Shown piece by piece: positions 1-6,117 of a stretch of 17,046 bases of DNA; position 1 is the stretch's first letter, and each line of letters starts with the position of its first letter. Both the position numbers and the translations under genes were made by a program. The DNA comes from Candidatus Fermentibacteraceae bacterium. Lineage in GTDB: Bacteria; Fermentibacterota; Fermentibacteria; Fermentibacterales; JCC-6. The notes under the pieces are model-generated. The model was given only the letters and a program-made list of their open reading frames with translations, was not told the DNA's origin and did not search any database. The stretch covers positions 1-17,046 of the forward strand of contig JAGGYZ010000277.1 in the NCBI GenBank assembly GCA_021162285.1, written 5' to 3'.

Positions 1-458
1 ACATTCCAAAAGGGTGGAAGAGGGTTTGCCTCGATTCGGTCTGCCATCTTCTGAACCTTCTCCTTTTCAACTCCGTGTATGTTTCTTGAGAAAGCGGTTT
101 GAGGCGGGGCGATGATTCTTACTATCCTCACAGGTATGTTGAAAGCCTGAGCCAGAGAGTAGTAGGGGGCGATTTCCCAGGCTGATGTGTTTGTGTTGTC
201 TACCACAAGCGTGATGTCTCCTGAGGGTCTGGAGTCGTTGTGCAGCTGAAGAAGTCGGATTGTGTAGTTTTTGAGGCAGGATGAATGGGCTTCACCCAGT
301 TTTGACGGGTCGAAGTGGTACCTTCCGTTGCTGTCGAAGAAGTATGTATCGGCGCTGAATACTTCCGTCATGTAGGGATTGGTGTTCTTTCTGACCCAGG
401 TTGACTTACCTGCTCCCGGGATACCGCTGGTGATTATTACTTCGCTTACCCTACCCAC
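1..458 (-). CDS. P-loop kinase/ATPase of the N4BP2-like family (3' end outside window)
   Basis: A reading frame on the minus strand enters from the left edge, so the C-terminus is missing; 152 residues are visible. The N-terminus holds a Walker A loop GIPGAGKST (residues 12-20). It is followed by SADTYFF (35-41), a HFDP element (48-51), VVDNTNT (85-91) and RNIHGV (125-130). This order matches AAA-type P-loop proteins related to NEDD4-binding protein 2-like kinases, which resemble polynucleotide kinases; the substrate here is unknown. The chosen start is a GTG at 458-456, inside the last codons of the TPR gene, giving an 8-nt overlap. No ATG lies nearby in frame, and a GGGG stretch precedes the GTG. 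The overlap implies co-transcription and translational coupling with the TPR protein. The family call is fairly sure and the start moderately so. Confidence 0.8.
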   Translation of the reverse strand, partial: MGRVSEVIITSGIPGAGKSTWVRKNTNPYMTEVFSADTYFFDSNGRYHFDPSKLGEAHSSCLKNYTIRLLQLHNDSRPSGDITLVVDNTNTSAWEIAPYYSLAQAFNIPVRIVRIIAPPQTAFSRNIHGVEKEKVQKMADRIEANPLPPFWN

Positions 459-1932
459 CCTGTATCCCCAGCATCTCTTCAAGCTCTCTCAGATCGGTTG
501 TTCCCTCCAGATCCATACCGTACTTTTCCTCCAGTTCGATAACTGTTCTGTATTTTTCCATTGCCTCGTGCGTGCGACCCAGCTCCAGAAGGCATTTGCT
601 TTCTCCTATGGTGTGAGCGGAAAGCATGGAGTAGTCTTCCGCAGCCATACTTCGTCTGTAAGCTTCTCTAAAAAAGTTAAGAGCCATTTCCAGCCTGTCT
701 GTTTTCATCATCAGTGACCCGAGATTGCTCAGTGCTCTGGCCTGGGTGGTCAACGCATTTACCGTGCAGGCAAAACGAAGTGATCTTCTGGCTTCATCTA
801 CAGCCTCCTGCATCCTCCACTGTTTGGAGAGAACTCCAGACAGATTGAGATGGCACACTGCAAGGGCTCTTCTGTCTCCCGACTTTCCAATAGCAGCCAT
901 GGATTCTCTTATGTGTTTCTCTGCTTCAAGGTAGTTGCCTGCCTGCTTGTACGCGAGACCGATGTTTGCATGAAAGGTCATTACGCCGCGGGTGTGTCCG
1001 ATTTCTTCTGCAATCTGAATTGCGGTTTCCAGCGCTTCAATGGCATCCTCCGATTCACCGAACCGTGCCAGGGCTCCGCCCAGATTGCCCAGAATAATGC
1101 ATTCACCTCTTCTGTTGCCGTTTCTGCGGTGAATGTTCAGAGCATCCCTGTATTTTTTAATACCCTCATCCTTTTTGCCCATGCTGATTTCCACATGTCC
1201 CATGTACGCAAGAGCGTTGGCTTCGATGCCGGCATTCCCACACTTTTTCCCCAGCTCACGGGTTATTGAGTAGTGTTGCAGGGCTTCTGACATGCTTCCC
1301 GTTCTCTGCATCAGTATTCCCATGTTACCGTGCACCTGAGCGAGAGCTTTTGTACTGAGTGAGTCTCTGTAAGCCATGGCTTTGTTCAGAACAGAAAGAG
1401 CTTCTCTCTTCTTTCCAAGGGAAATGCATACAGAACCTGCTGCACTGAAACTCTCGGCAGCAGTGTTTATGTCTCCTGCCGATTCGGCAGTTTCCGCTGC
1501 CTTTATGTAGTCGTTGAGTACATCCCTGAGCGGTAATCCCAGATTTTCCCTGGCCTGGGCCATCGTTGAATAGATCTGTGCCCGTTGTTCCTCCGGAAAA
1601 GAGTTCAATACTCTGTTTGCAGTATCCAGAGCCAGCTGGAATTTTCCCATAAGAGCATAGAGCCGCATGAGTTGAAAATGCAGTTTGTCAGCCAGGGGAC
1701 CGTTCTTCTGTATTTTGTTTTCTATTTTCCTGGAAAGCGCAGAGGCTCCACCGGCATCACCGGCGTCAAGACAGCGCTCCATGGATTTCAGGAGTTTGGA
1801 CACTGTGTTCTGCCTGTGCTGCGCCGGCTTTGTTACCAAGAGGTACACACCTCGTTTTTCAATGAATTGACCCCCACCAGGAAAACCTCCAGTCGCTTGT
1901 GAATCGTTCGAAACTACAGGAAACCGGAGCAC
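451..1932 (-). CDS. tetratricopeptide-repeat protein
   Basis: This 493-residue protein is built almost entirely of helical TPR units from about residue 70 to 485. Recurrent signatures include GNMGILMQRTGSMSEAL, AYMGHVEISMGKKDEGI, GNLGGALARFGESEDAI and ANIGLAYKQAGNYLEAE. No signal peptide, transmembrane segment or enzymatic domain is evident, so it is probably a cytoplasmic scaffold or adaptor; its partner is unknown. The longest frame begins at a GTG (1932). The first 33 or so residues look non-repetitive, and a TTG about 32 codons in, behind GAGG, or a later ATG at residue 51, could be the true start. It is divergent from the SahR-like gene and overlaps the following P-loop kinase gene by 8 nt, suggesting the two work together. 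Confidence 0.82.
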   Translation of the reverse strand: MLRFPVVSNDSQATGGFPGGGQFIEKRGVYLLVTKPAQHRQNTVSKLLKSMERCLDAGDAGGASALSRKIENKIQKNGPLADKLHFQLMRLYALMGKFQLALDTANRVLNSFPEEQRAQIYSTMAQARENLGLPLRDVLNDYIKAAETAESAGDINTAAESFSAAGSVCISLGKKREALSVLNKAMAYRDSLSTKALAQVHGNMGILMQRTGSMSEALQHYSITRELGKKCGNAGIEANALAYMGHVEISMGKKDEGIKKYRDALNIHRRNGNRRGECIILGNLGGALARFGESEDAIEALETAIQIAEEIGHTRGVMTFHANIGLAYKQAGNYLEAEKHIRESMAAIGKSGDRRALAVCHLNLSGVLSKQWRMQEAVDEARRSLRFACTVNALTTQARALSNLGSLMMKTDRLEMALNFFREAYRRSMAAEDYSMLSAHTIGESKCLLELGRTHEAMEKYRTVIELEEKYGMDLEGTTDLRELEEMLGIQGG

Positions 1933-1955
1933 AAGCCAATGGCAGATCCAGGAAC

Positions 1956-1984
1956 TTGACTATATTAACATCTATTCATATAGT
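1956..1984 (+). promoter_or_regulatory. near-consensus sigma-70 promoter for the sahR-like/ahcY unit, predicted leaderless
   Basis: TTGACT (1956-1961) and TATAGT (1979-1984) each match the consensus hexamers at five of six positions and are separated by exactly 17 bases. Counting seven bases past the -10 puts the transcription start at 1991, the A of the ATG of the regulator gene. No Shine-Dalgarno sequence lies between the promoter and this ATG, which fits a leaderless mRNA. A weaker divergent promoter for the TPR gene (GAGACA, 17 bases, TAATAT on the minus strand) may overlap the same stretch. Confidence 0.7.
1959..1984. promoter_or_regulatory. inverted repeat, probable operator of the ArsR-type regulator
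   Basis: ACTATAT (1959-1965) is repeated in perfect inverted form as ATATAGT (1978-1984) with a 12-base spacer. The right arm contains the -10 hexamer and the left arm overlaps the -35, so a dimer bound here would exclude RNA polymerase. Position next to an ArsR-type gene suggests autoregulation, with control of ahcY and possibly of the divergent TPR gene. Assignment to this regulator is inference. Confidence 0.6.
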
Positions 1985-1990
1985 TGTCTC

Positions 1991-2914
1991 ATGGAAATGG
2001 AAAAAGTGTTCAGAGCGCTGGCAGAGAGAAACAGGCTTCGCATAGCGCTGATTCTTGAAATGGGTCCGCTGAATGTATCCGAGATTGTTTACGTTCTGGG
2101 TCTCTCTCAGTCTAATGTCAGTCATCACTTGAAGCTTCTTCTTGATGCAGGTGTGGTCAGGCGGTCCGGCAGGGCCAACTGGGCTTTCTACTCAAGCAGC
2201 AGGGATGAACCCATGGTAGAGGAGCTTGTTAAAACTGCGTTCAGACACCGAAATGAGCTCAGGGGTTTTCAGGAGGATATGAAGCAGCTTGCCTACTGCC
2301 ACAACCTTCGTCGTGACAAGTCAAGAGAGTTTTTCAACTCAGTGGGGGAAGAGCGCTGGAAAAGTCTCCGAGATCAGCTTCCGCATGCAGATGAGTACCT
2401 GGGTTTCATCGAGAGGAATCTCAGTTCATCCGGGCTTGTGCTTGAAGTTGGAACAGGAGGCGGTACAATGATACCGTTTCTTCTTGAAAATGCCTCAGAA
2501 GTTATGGCGGTAGACAATTCCAGAGAGATGCTGAACAGGGCACTGAAATCAGTGACTGCAGGTAAACTGGTTAACAGAGTCGATTTACGGCTTGGTGATG
2601 CCGAACATCTGCCGGCGGGAGACGCCATGGTGGATGCAGTGTTTATGCACATGCTTCTGCACCATTCAGGCAATCCGTTTCAGGCAATGAAAGAGGCGGC
2701 CAGAGTACTGAAGCCAGGCGGCATTATTGTGCTGATTGATCTTGCAGAGCACACAGACGCCGGCTTCAAAGAAGTCCAGGGTGACCTGTGGCCAGGTTTC
2801 ACCATGAATCAGCTGAAAGAATTCGTGAAAGAGTCCGGTTTTACTATAGAAGCTGAAAACAGATACAACAACAGTACGGTTCTCGCTTTGGCGGGCAGAA
2901 AAGGAGCACCATGA
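1991..2914 (+). CDS. ArsR-family regulator fused to a SAM-methyltransferase-fold domain (SahR-like)
   Basis: The 307-residue protein has an N-terminal winged helix-turn-helix (about 1-75) with the recognition helix near SQSNVSHHLKLLLDAG (39-54). A class I methyltransferase fold follows at about 115-305, with motif I LEVGTGGG (151-158), acidic D175 and GDAEHLP (202-208). ArsR-type regulators of this architecture next to ahcY are known as SahR, which controls the methionine/SAM cycle in some Proteobacteria and responds to SAH. By analogy the methyltransferase fold probably senses SAM or SAH, though catalysis cannot be excluded. No metal-binding cysteine pair typical of ArsR or SmtB is visible in the DNA-binding domain. 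The ATG at 1991 coincides with the predicted transcription start; a second ATG six bases later is an alternative. The stop overlaps the ahcY start (ATGA). Confidence 0.88.
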   Translation: MEMEKVFRALAERNRLRIALILEMGPLNVSEIVYVLGLSQSNVSHHLKLLLDAGVVRRSGRANWAFYSSSRDEPMVEELVKTAFRHRNELRGFQEDMKQLAYCHNLRRDKSREFFNSVGEERWKSLRDQLPHADEYLGFIERNLSSSGLVLEVGTGGGTMIPFLLENASEVMAVDNSREMLNRALKSVTAGKLVNRVDLRLGDAEHLPAGDAMVDAVFMHMLLHHSGNPFQAMKEAARVLKPGGIIVLIDLAEHTDAGFKEVQGDLWPGFTMNQLKEFVKESGFTIEAENRYNNSTVLALAGRKGAP

Positions 2915-4320
2915 TGGATTACAAAGTACGGGATATAACGCAGGCCGATTTCGGTCAAAAAGAGATACAGATCGCTGAGCACGAGATGCCGGGGCTGATG
3001 GCTGTAAGAACCAAGTACGGATCTGCAAAACCTCTTCAGGGTTTAAGGGTTACAGGATCTCTGCACATGACGATACAGACAGCTGTTCTTATCGAGTCGC
3101 TGGGTGAGATAGGAGCTGATGTGAGGTGGGCCAGCTGCAATATTTTCAGCACACAGGATCATGCTGCAGCAGCAATAGCGGGAAAAGGCTACCCTGTATT
3201 TGCGTGGAAAGGCGAAACACTTGAAGAGTACTGGTGGTGTACCAGACAGGCTATCACATTTCCCGGGGGGAAGGGGCCAAACCTGATAGTTGACGATGGC
3301 GGTGACGCCACCATGATGATACACCTGGGTGTTGAGCTGGAGAAAGAGTACAAACAGAGCGGGAAGCTTCCAGAGGTAGGTACAGGACCTGAAGACCTGG
3401 TAAGGCTTCGTGAAAATATTATCAACGGCCTGGAAGAGTCACCGGAATTCTGGACTGGTGTTGCCGAGGAGATGATTGGTGTAAGTGAAGAGACCACGAC
3501 AGGTGTTCACAGGCTTTACCAGATGATGAAACAGGGAAAGCTTCTTTTCCCGGCCTACAATGTGAATGATTCGGTAACAAAGAGCAAGTTTGACAACCTT
3601 TACGGATGCCGGGAGTCCCTGGTTGACGGAATAAAGAGGGCTACCGATGTAATGGTTGCAGGTAAAACTGTTGTTGTTGCGGGATACGGTGATGTGGGCA
3701 AGGGAAGCTGCCAGTCCATGAGAGGCTTTGGAGCAAGGGTTCTTGTCACGGAGATTGATCCTATATGTGCGCTTCAGGCTGCGATGGAAGGCTATCAGGT
3801 TACCACGATGGAAGAGGCTCTGGAAACAGGTGACATTTTCGTTACAACCACAGGTAACTGCAGGGTAATAACCGCAGAACACATAAGCAGAATGAAGGAT
3901 CAGGCTATTGTGTGCAATATCGGTCACTTCGACAACGAAATAGAGGTTGAAGAGCTTGAGAACTGGCCTGGGATACAGAAGATAGAGATAAAGCCGCAGG
4001 TTCACAGATTCCAGTTCCCCGACGGCCATTCAATCTACCTGCTTGCCGAAGGCCGTCTGGTGAACCTTGGGTGTGCTACAGGTCATCCCAGTTTCGTTAT
4101 GAGCAGCAGCTTTACAAACCAGTGTCTTGCACAGATTGCCCTTGCAGAAGAAAGACCTGGAGTTGGTGTTTACATGCTTCCCAAGATTCTGGACGAGGAA
4201 GTGGCAAGACTTCACCTGGAAAAACTGGGTGTAAAGCTTTCCACACTCACACAGTTTCAGGCTGACTACATCGGTGTTCCGGTGGACGGTCCCTACAAAC
4301 CTGATCACTACAGATACTAG
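2911..4320 (+). CDS. ahcY: adenosylhomocysteinase (S-adenosylhomocysteine hydrolase)
   Basis: This NAD-dependent enzyme reversibly hydrolyses S-adenosylhomocysteine to adenosine and homocysteine, removing the product inhibitor of SAM-dependent methyltransferases. The 469-residue protein is full length and of the long bacterial form, with the insert around residues 145-185. Visible signatures are GSLHMTIQTAVL near the N-terminus, the NAD-binding GYGDVGKGS (258-266) and the characteristic C-terminal KPDHYRY. The ATG at 2911 overlaps the stop of the regulator gene by four bases. AGGAG precedes it by only four bases, so the ATG at 2914 (seven-base spacing) may be the one used. Overlap with the SahR-like gene implies a two-gene operon controlled by its own SAH sensor. 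No SAH riboswitch has room to exist here. Confidence 0.97.
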   Translation: MMDYKVRDITQADFGQKEIQIAEHEMPGLMAVRTKYGSAKPLQGLRVTGSLHMTIQTAVLIESLGEIGADVRWASCNIFSTQDHAAAAIAGKGYPVFAWKGETLEEYWWCTRQAITFPGGKGPNLIVDDGGDATMMIHLGVELEKEYKQSGKLPEVGTGPEDLVRLRENIINGLEESPEFWTGVAEEMIGVSEETTTGVHRLYQMMKQGKLLFPAYNVNDSVTKSKFDNLYGCRESLVDGIKRATDVMVAGKTVVVAGYGDVGKGSCQSMRGFGARVLVTEIDPICALQAAMEGYQVTTMEEALETGDIFVTTTGNCRVITAEHISRMKDQAIVCNIGHFDNEIEVEELENWPGIQKIEIKPQVHRFQFPDGHSIYLLAEGRLVNLGCATGHPSFVMSSSFTNQCLAQIALAEERPGVGVYMLPKILDEEVARLHLEKLGVKLSTLTQFQADYIGVPVDGPYKPDHYRY

Positions 4321-4336
4321 AAAGCGAGCAAAAAAG

Positions 4337-4362
4337 GCCGTCCTTCCAGCGGGAGGGACGGC
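4337..4362. terminator. strong hairpin 17 nt after ahcY, with its U-tract on the minus strand
   Basis: GCCGTCCTTCC (4337-4347) pairs with GGAGGGACGGC (4352-4362), giving 11 pairs with one G-T wobble and an AGCG tetraloop. It probably ends the ahcY transcript. However, the run of As lies upstream (4330-4335) and no T-run follows on the plus strand. As an intrinsic terminator it is therefore better suited to transcripts coming from the right on the minus strand. Confidence 0.65.
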
Positions 4363-4580
4363 TGATAACATGAAATGGTATGGGACTTCAATTTAAACAG
4401 TTGAAGCGATTACTGTCTGGAATTCAGCGCTGACCTCATTGCGATAAACTCTTCAATCTCACTTTTCACTCCCGCTCAGACATTGAACTAATACCTGCAG
4501 TTCGCAGGATAAGTTAGAACTACCGGTGTATTTCCGAACCTCCGAGTTTTGGTTATATCATGTGTAACAGGGGGTGGATC
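4363..4580. other. structured intergenic region upstream of the 96-aa gene and fdh operon
   Basis: No gene is supported here. Small inverted repeats are visible: CTTCAA/TTGAAG (4386-4391 and 4401-4406) and CCTGC/GCAGG (4494-4498 and 4504-4508). A weak promoter-like pair, TTGAAC (4483-4488) and GATAAG (4508-4513) with a 19-base spacer, is possible. The stretch may be the promoter and leader of the downstream operon. I do not recognise a riboswitch class. Confidence 0.35.
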
Positions 4581-4871
4581 ATGTATACAGGAGCGTCAGG
4601 AGCAGTTGCCGGGCACTATGCATCTATGGCAAATGCAGTAAAGGCAGTGGGTTCAATTGTTACACTGGCACCGGAGGAATTCTTAAGGATCCTGTCTGCT
4701 GCAGACGATCCTCTGGTTGTTACAGCACTGGGCGGATTGTTCGTGAAGTGGTACAAGTACATCTTTTCGTTCAAGGGCCTTACATTCTACTGTAAAAGCA
4801 GATCCGAGCTGATGATGCCGGGTAATGTTCAACTTATTCAGGCAAAGAAAATCAGCGTTCCCGATATTTAG
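4581..4871 (+). CDS. small protein of unknown function (96 aa)
   Basis: I do not recognise this protein. The start at 4581 is chosen over an in-frame ATG at 4560 because AGGGGGTGG (4569-4577) sits at a good distance before it. The sequence has a small-residue-rich N-terminal helix (about 1-30, many Ala, Gly, Val). A mixed hydrophobic and aromatic centre with FVKWYKYIFSFKG (about 54-66) follows, then a polar tail ending VPDI. No clear signal peptide or cysteine motif is present. It lies 52 bases before the NuoF-like gene on the same strand and could belong to the same transcript, but nothing in the sequence ties it to formate metabolism. Codon use and the ribosome binding site support a real gene. 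Confidence 0.72.
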   Translation: MYTGASGAVAGHYASMANAVKAVGSIVTLAPEEFLRILSAADDPLVVTALGGLFVKWYKYIFSFKGLTFYCKSRSELMMPGNVQLIQAKKISVPDI

Positions 4872-4923
4872 CTGGAAGTATTTTATTGAAACAACCTGTT
4901 AAGCAAATTGAATTGGAAGTGCA

Positions 4924-6117
4924 ATGGAGAAGAAAGTTCTGCTGTCTGAGGAACAGCCTGGTTTTGGCGAGGGTTTACTAAAAGCACTGGCAATGGATCC
5001 TGTAGAAGTTGTTAAAACTGTAAAAGATTCCGGAATCAGAGGCCGTGGCGGTGCAGGATTTCCTGCAGGGTTGAAGTGGGGCCTTGCTGCGGCAGCTTCT
5101 TCGCAGGTGAAGTATGTGGTCTGCAATGCAGATGAGGGGGAGCCTGGAACTTTCAAAGATAGAGTTCTGATTGAAAAGTATTCCCGGAGACTGTTTGAGG
5201 GAATGGCTGTGGCAGGTTATGCTATTGGAAGTGCACAGGGTATTGTGTACCTCAGAGCAGAGTACGAATACCTCGTTCCCGTTCTGGAGGAAGCTGCAGG
5301 GCTGTCTGTTGGCGAAGGGCTTCTGGGAGAAAACATACGGGATACCGGATTCAGTTTTAACATAGAGATTCGTGTAGGGGCAGGGGCTTACGTGTGCGGA
5401 GAGGAAACAGCACTGCTGGAGAGCCTTGAGGGCCGGGCCGGCCTGCCCAGAAACAAACCTCCCTACCCGGTGAGCAGCGGTTATCTGGGTAAGCCAACTG
5501 TCATTAACAATGTAGAGACCTTCTGCGCAATTCCATACATTATTCTTAACGGTGCGGAATGGTATTTTGATCTTGGAGTTGGAGAGTGTTCTGGAACGAA
5601 GCTTTTCAGTATCTCCGGTGATGTTGAAAGACCTGGTGTGTACGAGCTTCCCATGGGATCCCCCCTGGCGGAGCTCCTGGAGCTGGCCGGTGCAGATGAT
5701 GTTCAGGCTGTTCAGGTAGGTGGAGCCAGCGGGAGAACAATTGCAGCACAGGATCTGGGTAAACCTCTCTCTTTCAAAGGGCTTCCTCCCGGCGGGTCTG
5801 TAATAGTGTTTGACAGTTCTGTGGAGATGACAGGCGTGCTGGAGAACTTCATGGAGTTTTTTGTTCACGAATCGTGCGGTCAGTGTACTCCGTGCAGGGA
5901 GGGAACTCCCCAGTTGCTGAAGGCTGTTGAAGCTGTGATGTCCGGAGCTGTGAGTTCAATACAGGAACTGGACGACTACTTCACCCTTGCCCGTGTAATG
6001 AAAACTACAAGCAAGTGCGGTCTTGGGCAGACTGCGGCGAACTGCTTTGTGGACATCATCACAGGTTTTACGGAATTTCACGACCACGGGCATCACCACC
6101 AGGGAGGTGATGTGTAA
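4924..6117 (+). CDS. NAD(H)- and FMN-binding diaphorase subunit of formate dehydrogenase (NuoF/FdsB-like)
   Basis: The 397-residue protein is the flavin subunit that passes electrons between iron-sulfur clusters and NAD. Visible signatures are the nucleotide loop GRGGAGFPAGLKW (40-52), the FMN-site segment CNADEGEPGTFKDR (67-80), GAGAYVCGEETALLESLEG (152-170) and the C-terminal [4Fe-4S] ligands C318, C321, C324 and C365. It is a short NuoF-type form, lacking both the thioredoxin-like N-terminus and the ferredoxin-like tail of HydB-type proteins. A histidine-rich stretch HDHGHHH lies just before the C-terminus (386-392). GGAAG precedes the ATG. The stop overlaps the next start as TAATG. Its neighbours (catalytic subunit, FdhD, MobA, NuoE) assign it to a formate dehydrogenase rather than to complex I. 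Confidence 0.93.
   Translation: MEKKVLLSEEQPGFGEGLLKALAMDPVEVVKTVKDSGIRGRGGAGFPAGLKWGLAAAASSQVKYVVCNADEGEPGTFKDRVLIEKYSRRLFEGMAVAGYAIGSAQGIVYLRAEYEYLVPVLEEAAGLSVGEGLLGENIRDTGFSFNIEIRVGAGAYVCGEETALLESLEGRAGLPRNKPPYPVSSGYLGKPTVINNVETFCAIPYIILNGAEWYFDLGVGECSGTKLFSISGDVERPGVYELPMGSPLAELLELAGADDVQAVQVGGASGRTIAAQDLGKPLSFKGLPPGGSVIVFDSSVEMTGVLENFMEFFVHESCGQCTPCREGTPQLLKAVEAVMSGAVSSIQELDDYFTLARVMKTTSKCGLGQTAANCFVDIITGFTEFHDHGHHHQGGDV
6103..6111 (+). promoter_or_regulatory. perfect Shine-Dalgarno sequence for the formate dehydrogenase catalytic gene
   Basis: GGAGGTGAT is fully complementary to the canonical 3' end of 16S rRNA and lies five bases before the ATG at 6117. It sits within the last codons of the NuoF-like gene and fixes the start of the catalytic subunit. 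Confidence 0.85.

Noticed and set aside
2850..2915. Possible SAH riboswitch before ahcY
   Set aside because: The ahcY start overlaps the preceding coding region, leaving no leader; regulation is better explained by the SahR-like protein.
3439..4029. Open frame on the minus strand opposite ahcY
   Set aside because: It lies wholly within the strongly conserved ahcY coding sequence, and has no plausible domain or ribosome binding site.
4978..5868. Long open frame on the minus strand opposite the NuoF-like gene
   Set aside because: It mirrors the codon structure of the real gene, shows no domain and has cysteine- and histidine-rich low-quality sequence typical of an antisense shadow.
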